Shown in pieces: positions 28,659 through 36,436 of a DNA stretch of 64,000 bases. Source of the stretch: Flavobacterium difficile (lineage in GTDB: Bacteria > Bacteroidota > Bacteroidia > Flavobacteriales > Flavobacteriaceae); the NCBI RefSeq assembly GCF_011392115.1, contig NZ_JAAJBT010000001.1, positions 310,001-374,000 of the forward strand, in the 5' to 3' direction. The position numbers and the translations under genes were made by a program. Numbering within the stretch: position 1 is the stretch's first letter; the number at the start of each line of letters is the position of its first letter. The notes under the pieces are model-generated. The model ran no database searches. It saw only the letters and a list, made by a program, of their open reading frames with translations, and had not been told where the DNA came from.

Positions 28659-29441
28659 ATGAAGTTAGTAAAGAAAATATTCGACTTTTACATCAGAAGT
28701 AGTTTGCATGTGGCTTTAGCGATAGTTTCGTTTGTAAAAGTAACGGAGTTGTCGTTAAACATTTCTTTTTCAAGCCATTTGATACTTGCCATTTTTTTTG
28801 GAAGTGTAGTTGGATATAACTTTTTAAAGTATGAAGGTTTTTGGTTGTCAAAAAAGTTTAATTTTCAGAAAAATAATGGCGTATTTTTTGTTACGATGGT
28901 GGCTTTCCTTTTTTTTGTTTTTTATTTTTTTCAACTTTGCAGATTACAGCAAGTAGCTTTTGTAAGTAGTGCTTTTTTGGTTTTGTTTTATCCTTTTCTT
29001 AGAAAATATTGGTTTTTTAAAATTGGAATGGTAAGTTTTTGTGTCACTATTGTAGTGAGTTGTATTCCTTTTTTAAGTACAAACCCAATCGAACTCACGT
29101 ACACTTGGTTTCCATTGAAGTTATTTGTTTTAATTGGAGCTTTAATGCTACCATTTGAAATTTACGATTCGCAATTTGATGCCATGACTTTACAAACGAT
29201 ACCTCAAAAATTTGGAGTAAGAAAAGCCAAACAAATGGGTTATGTTTTTTTGCTTGTTTTTTTACTTGTTGCTTCCTTTCATTCCAAATTAACTTTATTT
29301 CTAATAGATCTTTTTATAGCTGTTCTCGTTGGTATTTCGATATATTTTGCATCGGTAAAAAACTCAAAATATTATACAAGTTTTTGGATAGAAGCGATTC
29401 CGTTTTTTTGGTGGATGTTATTGTTGTTTTTGAGTTGCTAA
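28659..29441 (+). CDS. UbiA-like membrane protein, probably degenerate
   Basis: A 260-residue protein with about seven or eight membrane spans. The second half contains FEIYDSQFDAMTLQTIPQKF, which lines up with the second Asp-rich motif of UbiA prenyltransferases (DxxxD followed by T-IP--G). The place of the first motif (NDxxD) reads GYNFLKYEG and has no aspartates. It may be a divergent UbiA-superfamily member with altered or lost prenyltransferase activity. It is a single gene, followed by a hairpin repeat that provides its stop codon. Confidence 0.6.
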   Translation: MKLVKKIFDFYIRSSLHVALAIVSFVKVTELSLNISFSSHLILAIFFGSVVGYNFLKYEGFWLSKKFNFQKNNGVFFVTMVAFLFFVFYFFQLCRLQQVAFVSSAFLVLFYPFLRKYWFFKIGMVSFCVTIVVSCIPFLSTNPIELTYTWFPLKLFVLIGALMLPFEIYDSQFDAMTLQTIPQKFGVRKAKQMGYVFLLVFLLVASFHSKLTLFLIDLFIAVLVGISIYFASVKNSKYYTSFWIEAIPFFWWMLLLFLSC

Positions 29442-29502
29442 CCACCACAGATTCACAGATTTCTTTTATTTATTAATTTACATAATCTGTGAATTTGCGG
29501 TT
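29440..29502. repeat. Inverted repeat at convergent gene ends
   Basis: AACCACCACAGATTCACAGA (29440 onward) and AATCTGTGAATTTGCGGTT (29484-29502) form an imperfect hairpin. It overlaps the stop codons of both flanking genes and may end both transcripts. Its arms contain an internal doublet (CACAGATT/CACAGATT-like), recalling the CGAATT doublets of the elements at 32050 and 59143. Confidence 0.6.
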
Positions 29503-29953
29503 ATTTTTTCTCTGCTAAATTTTTCAAAACTGCGTTTCTATGAAGAATGAAATTAGTTAAATGTTTTTTCAATACAATCTTGTCGAAAAGTGTTCCGAAA
29601 ATGCCATAAGGTGTTTCGTATTCTAAAACATCAGTAACTTCTACAAAGTTTTCTTTTTGTTCGAAAAAATGTTGGTGTTTGAAACTTTTAAATTGCCCTT
29701 TTAGTTGTTCGTCTATAAAATAAGTAGGATAAATCATTTCGGAAATAAGACTTTGATGGGTTAAATACACGCCAAAATGTTTGCCTTTCCAAGTCACGGT
29801 TTCGTTTTTATTTATTAAACCTGATGTAATTCCTGCAATAGCAACTTCTTTGGTTTTACTTGCCGATTGCTGATGAATATCGATGTTTCGATTGGTATCG
29901 AATACTTTTTCAATGGGTGCGAAATAGTTAGTGGTAATTTTTATGGTTGTCAT
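29501..29953 (-). CDS. SRPBCC-fold ligand-binding-like protein
   Basis: A 150-residue START/Bet v1-like protein: PIEKVFDTNRNIDIHQQS, ETVTWKGKHFG and VLEYETPYGIFGTLFDKI are the usual strand and helix blocks of this group in Bacteroidota. It probably binds a small hydrophobic molecule in the cytoplasm. Its start lies inside the preceding membrane-protein gene (26-bp overlap), so the two are in one transcript at the end of the GbsR-led cluster. Confidence 0.75.
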   Translation of the reverse strand: MTTIKITTNYFAPIEKVFDTNRNIDIHQQSASKTKEVAIAGITSGLINKNETVTWKGKHFGVYLTHQSLISEMIYPTYFIDEQLKGQFKSFKHQHFFEQKENFVEVTDVLEYETPYGIFGTLFDKIVLKKHLTNFILHRNAVLKNLAEKK

Positions 29954-30344
29954 TGTATTGAAATCTAGTTTGATTTTTTTTAAAGTTTAAGTTGTAAATT
30001 AAACCAAAAAATATTGATGTTAGTGAATACGCTAAAGGTAAGTTTTTATCTTTGGTATCAAAAATTAAATGGAATGATATCAAAATCCCAATTACAGTTA
30101 TGCTTATTAATATTATTTTAGTAAAGTTTTGTTTTATGTCTTTTTTAGCTAGCCAAGAATATATAATTCCATATACTACATACGTTGGAATTGAGAATAG
30201 AAATCCTAAAATAAATGTAATTGGTAGAATTGTTGTAAAAGCGAAAAGTGTTTGATTGTGAGTGTAATAATTTATTAAATCATATAAAGATGGTGCAACA
30301 AGTAAAATTGTAAACCAGTTTTTAAAAAGATAGGACCAGTTCAT
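29928..30344 (-). CDS. Four-span membrane protein, unknown
   Basis: A 138-residue protein with about four hydrophobic helices (around 10-25, 35-62, 75-95, 103-120) and a polar C-terminus. I recognise no family. It lies between the desaturase and the SRPBCC gene in the same direction and overlaps the latter by 26 bp, suggesting translational coupling. Confidence 0.65.
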   Translation of the reverse strand: MNWSYLFKNWFTILLVAPSLYDLINYYTHNQTLFAFTTILPITFILGFLFSIPTYVVYGIIYSWLAKKDIKQNFTKIILISITVIGILISFHLIFDTKDKNLPLAYSLTSIFFGLIYNLNFKKNQTRFQYNDNHKNYH

Positions 30345-30375
30345 TTAATAGTGTATTTTAGATTTTTTAGAAGTT

Positions 30376-31158
30376 TTAAAAAGTATTTTTCTTTTCTATT
30401 TCAGGCAAAGCATTATCAATTCTTCGGGCTAATTCTGGTAATTTTATGGTGGGAACAGCAGGAAACAAATGATGTTCTAAATGGTAAAACATGCTAAATG
30501 TTATTTTGTTTTTCCATTTGCCTCTTTGTGTTCTTGCAAATTCAGGTGTTTCTTCTGTATCATGATGAACCGTCCAAACTGCGAAAAAAGCCATTAAAAA
30601 TTCTGCCAAAATCATAATTAGAATATGATAAATTAAGTAATCAATTTTGAAATAAAATGCGATTGTTATAAATATAGCTGTCGAAATTAATTCTAAAATG
30701 ACATTTTTTTTATACTTTTTATTTCCAAGTTGTAACGTAACTTTATGAATTAAAAACATATGGATTGGCCCGTAAAGGATGGCGCCATACCATGTCATTT
30801 TTGCCGATTTTCCTTCGTAATCTTCTTCAGACAAACAATATTTATGATGTCTGATGTGATTAAATTTCACCGCATGAATAGAAACTAGTAATAGAATGCT
30901 ATTGGAATAAAGCGTAAACCAAGTCAAAAATTTATTAGTTCCTAACGAATTATGAAATCCATTGTGTACTTGTCTTAGACCCGCTAAAAAGAAAAAGGCA
31001 GAAAACGGTAGCGCTAAAATATAATATTCAAAATAAGCTAAGGTTATGGAAAGTACAAACCATGGAATCGTTAAATTGTTTTCAATTAGCATTTCTTTAA
31101 AACTCAGATTTTTTAAATCTTTCCATTCTACCTTTTTTAGTATTTCTTGATGTGTCAT
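30376..31158 (-). CDS. Membrane fatty acid desaturase
   Basis: A 260-residue integral membrane di-iron desaturase. The three histidine boxes are clear: HNGFH (~87-91), HIRHH (~121-125) and HLEHH in FYHLEHHLFPAVPT near the C-terminus. It introduces a double bond into acyl chains, using O2 and an electron donor; carotenoid- or lipid-acting members share these boxes, so the exact substrate is open. It is 3 bp downstream of a small membrane-protein gene and part of the cluster headed by the GbsR/MarR regulator, which suggests control of membrane fluidity. Confidence 0.88.
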   Translation of the reverse strand: MTHQEILKKVEWKDLKNLSFKEMLIENNLTIPWFVLSITLAYFEYYILALPFSAFFFLAGLRQVHNGFHNSLGTNKFLTWFTLYSNSILLLVSIHAVKFNHIRHHKYCLSEEDYEGKSAKMTWYGAILYGPIHMFLIHKVTLQLGNKKYKKNVILELISTAIFITIAFYFKIDYLIYHILIMILAEFLMAFFAVWTVHHDTEETPEFARTQRGKWKNKITFSMFYHLEHHLFPAVPTIKLPELARRIDNALPEIEKKNTF

Positions 31159-31161
31159 CGC

Positions 31162-31602
31162 TTATAATTTATAAAATCCTACTATGTTTTTAAGAAAAAG
31201 TAACGTATTCACTAAGGCAAAAAGCACAAAAAGGGTGTTCATAAAATAACTTCCAATTTTAAATAATCGTCTTTTTGGAATCTCATACATCGGATAATAG
31301 GCAATTTGTGTTGCTACTTTTCCAACCCAATAAGCTGCAATTAATCCAGTTAATGCAACGGCAAGTTTCGTCTGATTTTGTAATTCGTTAGTTAATAAAA
31401 TGGCAATCGTTCCGAAAGAAAAATTTAAGCCTTGAATGTATCTTCCATAGGTTTTTGCAATTTCTTGATTCAAGGGTTTCAGTTGTTTAACATCATTATA
31501 CCAATCGAAAACTTGATGACGAATGTAGGGATAAATTAGCGCTGTAAATATTTGACCTATTCCACTCAGAATAATTAGCCAATTTGGGATAGATATATTC
31601 AT
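31162..31602 (-). CDS. Small membrane protein, unknown
   Basis: A 146-residue protein with about four spans, starting NWLIILSGIGQIFTALIYP. I recognise no named family. It is tightly packed between a 128-residue membrane protein (7-bp gap) and the desaturase (3-bp gap), so it probably works in the same membrane process. Confidence 0.7.
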   Translation of the reverse strand: MNISIPNWLIILSGIGQIFTALIYPYIRHQVFDWYNDVKQLKPLNQEIAKTYGRYIQGLNFSFGTIAILLTNELQNQTKLAVALTGLIAAYWVGKVATQIAYYPMYEIPKRRLFKIGSYFMNTLFVLFALVNTLLFLKNIVGFYKL

Positions 31603-31609
31603 GATTTCT

Positions 31610-31996
31610 TTATCCGTTGATTACGATTCTTTGTTCTACTTGAGTTTGACTGGCTTTGCGTTTTCCTCTGAAAAAGAAATATAAGTTTAAGAATAACATG
31701 ATTCCTAAATAGATGGCAAATCCCCCAATTTTATAACTTAAAGCTTCAATTAAACTTTGATAATCGTTTTGGTAAAGTGTCATTTCTAAAATCATTAGGG
31801 CAAAACCCAAATTAAGTAAATAAAAACCGGTTTCAAACAATTTATTAGTTGCAGTAGCAATTTCTTCTCGACCTTTGAAAATATCTAACATGAATATTTT
31901 ACTGTTTTTAAATAAGGTTTTGCTTACGTAATAGGTTAAAAATAAAGCAATTGGTAAGTAAATAGCGTATCCGATTAAAATTTTTGTAGTTTCCAT
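31610..31996 (-). CDS. Small membrane protein (paralogue A)
   Basis: A 128-residue protein with three or four spans. GFYLLNLGFALMILEM and a second half with YLGIMLFLNLYFFF line up with YYLLNLGYCAMTII and LTIGIMHYINIFLV in the protein encoded at 32185-32529, so the two are paralogues. Function unknown. It is downstream of the repeat element at 32050-32162, which may weaken or split the operon. Confidence 0.7.
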   Translation of the reverse strand: METTKILIGYAIYLPIALFLTYYVSKTLFKNSKIFMLDIFKGREEIATATNKLFETGFYLLNLGFALMILEMTLYQNDYQSLIEALSYKIGGFAIYLGIMLFLNLYFFFRGKRKASQTQVEQRIVING

Positions 31997-32049
31997 AATG
32001 TGTATGTTTAATTTAAATTTATGATTGTTTGATTATTGATTTAATTTTG

Positions 32050-32162
32050 GCCGCGAATTATCGAATTTTTTCTAATTTTTTATCTTTATTTTGAATTTGA
32101 ATTATTAATCGACTTTGTCGATTCTTATGTTTTTGATAGTTTTTAATTCCATGATTCGTGGC
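32050..32162. repeat. Solo inverted-repeat element (MITE-like)
   Basis: The left end GCCGCGAATTATCGAATT and the reverse complement of the right end GCCACGAATCATGGAATT match at 15 of 18 positions, enclosing 113 bp with no frame. The ends are the same type as those bounding the GxxExxY gene at 59143-59643. It lies between two paralogous membrane-protein genes. Confidence 0.65.
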
Positions 32163-32184
32163 TAATTTTATTTATTATGTAATT

Positions 32185-32529
32185 TTAAATTAATTTGTTA
32201 ATGTATTTAGTTACTAAAAATATGTTGATATAATGCATAATGCCGATGGTAAGAATAATTATTGCCGATTTTGTTGCAATGATTTCAATAAGTTGCGTGC
32301 TATTTTGAATTTTTTCCCATGAAATAATTGTCATCGCACAATATCCCAAATTCAATAAATAATAACCCATTAAAAGCATTTTGTTTATTTGATGACACAA
32401 TGCTTCATGATTCGGAATCAATTGCGACACAAATAAGTTTCCGTTATCGTAGCATAATTTTCCAACTTTTATGATAATTATGCATGTGAAACTTAGATAA
32501 ATTAAATATCCTAAAATGTTGAGGTTCAT
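32185..32529 (-). CDS. Small membrane protein (paralogue B)
   Basis: A 114-residue protein with three or four spans, sharing the NLGY-centred core with the 128-residue protein at 31610-31996. It overlaps the upstream gene by 4 bp (coupled translation). Function unknown; context places it in the GbsR-controlled membrane cluster. Confidence 0.65.
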   Translation of the reverse strand: MNLNILGYLIYLSFTCIIIIKVGKLCYDNGNLFVSQLIPNHEALCHQINKMLLMGYYLLNLGYCAMTIISWEKIQNSTQLIEIIATKSAIIILTIGIMHYINIFLVTKYINKLI

Positions 32530-32867
32530 GACTTAATGATATTATATTTTGATTCTGAAAAACTACAATAATGAACATATAAATTATATAACGCAATTAG
32601 GATGCAGAAGTAAAAATAATCTCGAATTATAAATTTAAAAAAGAGAATAACTATAAACCAATAGATTATAAATAGCGCAAATAAATATTTATTCTTAACA
32701 ACTGAAATTATAGTTAAAACAAATGAAGTACATACTTGTAATGTTCCTAAAGCTAAAAGTATTACAATATTTGCTTGGTCGTTAGTGTTACATATCAAAT
32801 TCACTAAAATTAAAATTAGGGCGATTGAGACAGCAGTTGCATTGATGTAGAAATTAAGTTCTTTCAT
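32526..32867 (-). CDS. Small membrane protein, unknown
   Basis: A 113-residue very hydrophobic protein with about four spans (starts ELNFYINATAVSIALILILV). No family recognised. It is the first gene after the regulator, and the palindrome at 32884-32909 ends 16 bp before its start codon, so it is the probable first target of the GbsR/MarR protein. Confidence 0.6.
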   Translation of the reverse strand: MKELNFYINATAVSIALILILVNLICNTNDQANIVILLALGTLQVCTSFVLTIISVVKNKYLFALFIIYWFIVILFFKFIIRDYFYFCILIALYNLYVHYCSFSESKYNIIKS

Positions 32868-32883
32868 AGTTCTTTTTATTTTT

Positions 32884-32909
32884 AAACTTTCAGAAAAAAA
32901 TGAAAGTTT
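32884..32909. promoter_or_regulatory. Palindromic operator copy 1 (AAACTTTCA-N8-TGAAAGTTT)
   Basis: A perfect 9-bp inverted repeat with an 8-bp A-rich centre, directly before the membrane-protein genes. Identical half-sites and spacing recur at 33489-33514. It is not followed by a T-run in the regulator's direction, so it does not look like a terminator. Confidence 0.65.
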
Positions 32910-32936
32910 TAATTAAATTTTTTTATTATATCTAGG

Positions 32937-33440
32937 TTACTTCATGAATTTCATCAGAATCTGTGCCAACCAATTGTCTTTGTATTCTGTGATTTTATCT
33001 AATACATTGTCTGCTTTTAGTACGAAATCGTATAATTTTTTGGTTTGATCTACGAAATGTTTTTCTTCTGAGGTGGTGTTAGCAGAAATCGACGAGACTT
33101 CTTTTAAGACTTTCAAAGCCGGTTTAATTTCTCTTTTACTTCTTTCTTTGGAGATTTTTACGGCTAATTCGTCCAAGTCTTTTTCAGCAGTGAAAAATTC
33201 ACGTCTTTCGCCTGCTTTATATTCTTTATATACAATTCCCCAATCCATTAAAGCACGAATATTCATACTAGCATTTCCACGAGAAATTTGTAATTCTTCC
33301 ATAATGTCTTCCATAGAAACTGCTTCGTTAGAAACCATCAACAAAGCATGGATTTGCGCCATCGTTTTGTTTATTCCCCATTGAGAACCAAGTGCTCCCC
33401 AAGTTTGTACGAATTTATTTTTAGCTTCTTTGAATTCCAT
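32937..33440 (-). CDS. GbsR/MarR-family transcriptional regulator
   Basis: About 167 residues from the chosen start MEFKEAKNKFVQTWG. The winged-helix core is MEDIMEELQISRGNASMNIRALMDWGIVYKEYKAGERREFF, characteristic of the GbsR branch of MarR-like repressors, followed by a C-terminal dimerising helix. An ATG at 33468-33470 would add ten residues but lies inside the promoter's -7 element (33468-33475), so it cannot be the start of that transcript. Flanking palindromes at 33489-33514 and 32884-32909 suggest that it represses itself and the downstream membrane-protein/desaturase cluster. The effector is unknown. Confidence 0.88.
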   Translation of the reverse strand: MEFKEAKNKFVQTWGALGSQWGINKTMAQIHALLMVSNEAVSMEDIMEELQISRGNASMNIRALMDWGIVYKEYKAGERREFFTAEKDLDELAVKISKERSKREIKPALKVLKEVSSISANTTSEEKHFVDQTKKLYDFVLKADNVLDKITEYKDNWLAQILMKFMK

Positions 33441-33467
33441 TTTGAAAGTAATTTCATTTTGATGACA

Positions 33468-33498
33468 CAAAGATATATAAAAGTTTTTAAACTTTCAA
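33468..33498 (-). promoter_or_regulatory. Promoter of the GbsR/MarR gene
   Basis: On the reverse strand TTG (33496-33498), a 20-bp spacer and TATCTTTG (33468-33475) form a near-ideal Bacteroidota promoter. The TTG lies inside the palindrome at 33489-33514, so a bound repressor would block RNA polymerase. Confidence 0.7.
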
Positions 33499-33514
33499 AA
33501 AAAAATGAAAGTTT
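33489..33514. promoter_or_regulatory. Palindromic operator copy 2 (AAACTTTCA-N8-TGAAAGTTT)
   Basis: The same 9-bp half-sites and 8-bp spacer as at 32884-32909, overlapping the -33 element of the regulator's promoter. Expected to mediate autorepression. Confidence 0.7.
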
Positions 33515-33524
33515 ATTGTGAAAA

Positions 33525-33551
33525 GAAACCGAAGTGATTTTCTTCGGCTTC
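33525..33551 (-). terminator. Terminator of the M3 peptidase gene
   Basis: CCGAAG (33529-33534) pairs with CTTCGG (33542-33547), extended past one mismatch by GAA/TTC. The reverse strand continues into a T-rich stretch. Confidence 0.65.
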
Positions 33552-33573
33552 TATATATCTAAAATTTAATACT

Positions 33574-35598
33574 CTAAATCAATCCAGCTCTTTTCAACAA
33601 AGCATCTGGTTTTGGTTCTTGACCTCTGAAATTTTTGTATAAAGTCATTGGATGATCCGTTCCGCCTTTTGACAATACATTGTCTTTGAATTTGGTTGCG
33701 ACTTCTTTATTGAAAATGCCGTTTTCTTGAAAATACGCAAACGCATCGGCATCTAAAACTTCTGCCCATTTGTAACTGTAATATCCAGAAGAATAACCGC
33801 CTTGGAAAATATGAGAAAAGGAAACGCTCATACAATTTTCAGCTACATCAGGATATAATGAGGTGTCGCCCATGGCTTGTTTTTCGAACGCTTTTACATT
33901 TTCAATAACTTGATTTTTTCCATGATATTCCATGTCCAATAATCCGAAACTCAACTGACGCATTGTTGCCATTCCTTCTAAGAAACTTGACGATTCTTTA
34001 ATTTTTTCGACATATTCTTGTGGAATAATTTCTCCTGTTTCATAATGTTTCGCAAATAAAGCCAACGCTTCTGGTTCGTAACACCAGTTTTCCATAACTT
34101 GAGAAGGTAATTCTACAAAATCCCAAAATACTGAAGTACCAGACAAACTTGGATAAGTTGTATTCGCTAACATGCCATGTAATCCGTGTCCAAACTCGTG
34201 AAACAAAGTTGTCACTTCATTAAATGTTAATAAAGAGGGTTTTGTAGCGGTTGGCGGTGTGAAATTACACACATTAGAAACATGTGGTCTCTCATTATTG
34301 CCTTCCTTAATATATTGTGGTTTGAATGAAGTCATCCAAGCGCCATTTCGTTTGCCTTTTCTTGGGAAAAAGTCGGTATAAAATATCGCTACTAAATTTT
34401 TATTCTCATCTAAAACTTCAAACGTTTGTACATCTGGATGGTATTTGTCGATATCAAACACTTCGTTAAAAGTAATTCCGAATAATTTTTCTGCAATGGC
34501 AAAAGCACCGTTTAAAACGTTTTCTAATTTGAAATACGGTTTTAATACTTCATCATCTAAATTGAATAATTTTTGTTTCAATTTTTCAGAATAATAAGCG
34601 CCATCCCATTTTTCTAATTGCTCAATGCCGTCTAATTCTTTCGCGAATGCTGCTAATTGTTCAAATTCTCTTTTGGCAGCAGGTTTGGCTTTTTCTAAAA
34701 TATCATTTAAAAACGATAATACTTTTGTTGGGTTTTGAGCCATTCGTTCTTCTAAAACAAAATGTGCGTGTGTTTCATATCCTAATAAATTGGCGCGTTC
34801 ATGACGAAGTGCCACGATTTTCTTAGTAATTTCTTCGTTGTTGTATTCGTTATTTTGAAACGCTTTTTTTCCGTAAGCAATTGCCATTTTTTTTCGTAAT
34901 TCACGATTGTCAATATAAGTTACAAAAGGCACATAACTAGGAAAATCTAAAGTAAAAATCCATCCGTCTAGATTTTTAGATTTGGCTAAATCTGCAGCAG
35001 CTTCTTTGGCACCTTCTGGTAAACCTTTTAAATCGGCCTCGTTGGTAAGGTGTAATTGAAAATTATTAGTTTCTGCTAAAGTATTTTCTCCAAAAGTCAG
35101 TTGAAGTTTGGCTAATTCGGTGTCAATTTCGCGTAAACGTATTTTTTTATCTTCAGCTAATAAAGCTCCATTTCTGGCAAATCCTTTATATTTTTTTTCT
35201 AATAAAGTCGCTTGTTCTGTAGATAGATTTAAGTTGGCTCTGTTTTCATAAATCGCTTTGACTCTATTAAATAAATCTTCGTTTAACGCAATGTCATTGC
35301 CGAATTCTGTAATTAAGGGCGTAACTTCTTGTGCAATTTTTTGCATTTCGTCTGAAGTTTCTGCTGAGTTCAAATTGAAAAATACATTTGATAAACGATC
35401 CAATTGTTCGCCAGCAAAATCTAACGCTTCAATCGTGTTTTCAAACGTTGGATTTTCTGATGAATGAATGATGTTGTCAATTTCTAAACGTGCTTTTTCA
35501 ATATTTTGAATAAAAGCAGGCAAATAATCTTCAACTTTTATTTTTGAAAATGGTGCCGTATTATGTTTTGTGTTGAATTTTTGAGTTAAAACCGACAT
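33574..35598 (-). CDS. M3-family oligopeptidase / peptidyl-dipeptidase
   Basis: A 674-residue zinc metallopeptidase of the thimet/Dcp family. The zinc site HEFGHGLHG in TLFHEFGHGLHG is intact, with the downstream Glu in the following helix, and WMTSFKPQYI and FSHIFQGGYSSGYYSY are conserved M3 blocks. Without a signal peptide it should act in the cytoplasm, cleaving short peptides. The length fits bacterial Dcp and OpdA; which of the two cannot be decided here. Confidence 0.92.
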   Translation of the reverse strand: MSVLTQKFNTKHNTAPFSKIKVEDYLPAFIQNIEKARLEIDNIIHSSENPTFENTIEALDFAGEQLDRLSNVFFNLNSAETSDEMQKIAQEVTPLITEFGNDIALNEDLFNRVKAIYENRANLNLSTEQATLLEKKYKGFARNGALLAEDKKIRLREIDTELAKLQLTFGENTLAETNNFQLHLTNEADLKGLPEGAKEAAADLAKSKNLDGWIFTLDFPSYVPFVTYIDNRELRKKMAIAYGKKAFQNNEYNNEEITKKIVALRHERANLLGYETHAHFVLEERMAQNPTKVLSFLNDILEKAKPAAKREFEQLAAFAKELDGIEQLEKWDGAYYSEKLKQKLFNLDDEVLKPYFKLENVLNGAFAIAEKLFGITFNEVFDIDKYHPDVQTFEVLDENKNLVAIFYTDFFPRKGKRNGAWMTSFKPQYIKEGNNERPHVSNVCNFTPPTATKPSLLTFNEVTTLFHEFGHGLHGMLANTTYPSLSGTSVFWDFVELPSQVMENWCYEPEALALFAKHYETGEIIPQEYVEKIKESSSFLEGMATMRQLSFGLLDMEYHGKNQVIENVKAFEKQAMGDTSLYPDVAENCMSVSFSHIFQGGYSSGYYSYKWAEVLDADAFAYFQENGIFNKEVATKFKDNVLSKGGTDHPMTLYKNFRGQEPKPDALLKRAGLI

Positions 35599-35710
35599 AT
35601 GTTTATAAATTATGTAATTTAAATGAATTATTATATGTTTTGTAAAGTCCTTATTTTATTGGGTTTTTCATGAAATGAAGAAAAAAAATAAGAAAAAAGC
35701 CGACCAAAAG

Positions 35711-35741
35711 TTTGTTTTTGTCGACAAATCGCATATATTTG
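35711..35741 (+). promoter_or_regulatory. Promoter of a candidate small RNA
   Basis: TTTG (35711-35714), a 19-bp spacer and TATATTTG (35734-35741) form a consensus Bacteroidota promoter pointing into a gap with no rightward gene. Confidence 0.65.
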
Positions 35742-35746
35742 TAAAA

Positions 35747-35858
35747 GAAATGATGCGAAATTATTCGCCCTTTTTTCCCTAATAGAATTTTTTTTATAGT
35801 TGTCACTTAATTGTGAATAGATTTTTGACCCCGAATTAGTATTATTTCGGGGTTTTTT
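35747..35858 (+). ncRNA. Candidate small RNA, about 110 nt
   Basis: The unit is bounded by the consensus promoter at 35711-35741 and a strong rightward terminator at 35829-35858. The two neighbouring genes are both on the other strand, so the transcript has no protein target of its own except a 10-codon frame (MMRNYSPFFP, 35750-35782). A 5' hairpin (GCGAAATTATTCGC) and the 3' terminator stem share CGAAAT/ATTTCG segments that could pair with each other in an alternative fold. A 6S-type RNA is one possibility given its size and its place beside purE; this is inference and could not be tested here. Confidence 0.5.
35829..35858 (+). terminator. Terminator of the candidate small RNA
   Basis: CCCCGAA (35829-35835) pairs with TTCGGGG (35846-35852), followed by TTTTTT. 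The T-run is on the right only, so it serves the rightward transcript rather than purE. Confidence 0.8.
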
Positions 35859-36342
35859 ATTTCTTCAAGTTTTCAGAGGCTTTTAAAACGGTATCGCGTA
35901 AGCCTTCTTTGTAAAACACAATTTTATCCAATACGCATTTATCAGCGCTTCCAATAATTTGTGCGGCTAAAATCCCAGCATTTTTTGCGCCATTTAATGC
36001 TACAGTTGCTACGGGAACTCCGCCAGGCATTTGTAAAATGGATAAAACAGAATCCCAACCATCAATAGAATTACTTGATTTCACAGGAACTCCAATTACA
36101 GGAAGTGGACTCATAGAAGCCACCATTCCAGGTAAATGTGCCGCGCCACCTGCTCCAGCAATAATTACTGAAATGCCACGAGTATGTGCGTTTTTACTAA
36201 AATCGAATAATTTTTCTGGCGTTCTGTGTGCTGAAACAATATCTACTTCTGTTTCTATATCAAATCCGTTTAAAATGTCTATGGCTTCTTGCATCACCGG
36301 CATATCCGAAATGCTTCCCATTATAATGGCTACTTTACTCAT
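35857..36342 (-). CDS. purE: N5-carboxyaminoimidazole ribonucleotide mutase
   Basis: A 161-residue class I PurE. GSISDMPVMQEA, SAHRTPEKLFDF and AGGAAHLPGMVAS are the CAIR-binding loops. It converts N5-CAIR to CAIR in purine synthesis. It lies downstream of purK in the same direction, 77 bp away, the gap being partly filled with degenerate 13-14-bp tandem repeats. Confidence 0.97.
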   Translation of the reverse strand: MSKVAIIMGSISDMPVMQEAIDILNGFDIETEVDIVSAHRTPEKLFDFSKNAHTRGISVIIAGAGGAAHLPGMVASMSPLPVIGVPVKSSNSIDGWDSVLSILQMPGGVPVATVALNGAKNAGILAAQIIGSADKCVLDKIVFYKEGLRDTVLKASENLKK

Positions 36343-36382
36343 TTTGTTGTTTGTTGGTTATAGTTCTTTTTTTAACTAATTG

Positions 36383-36436
36383 CTGAATACTGTGACTGAA
36401 AACTGCGACTGAATACTAATTACTGAACACTAATCA
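36383..36436. repeat. Four degenerate 13-14-bp tandem repeats between purK and purE
   Basis: CTGAATACTGTGA, CTGAAAACTGCGA, CTGAATACTAATTA and CTGAACACTAATCA follow one another without gaps. They run over the purK stop codon and encode its last four to five residues. Confidence 0.7.

Noticed and set aside
33468..33470. Upstream ATG as start of the GbsR/MarR gene
   Set aside because: It lies within the -7 promoter element, so it would not be in the mRNA.
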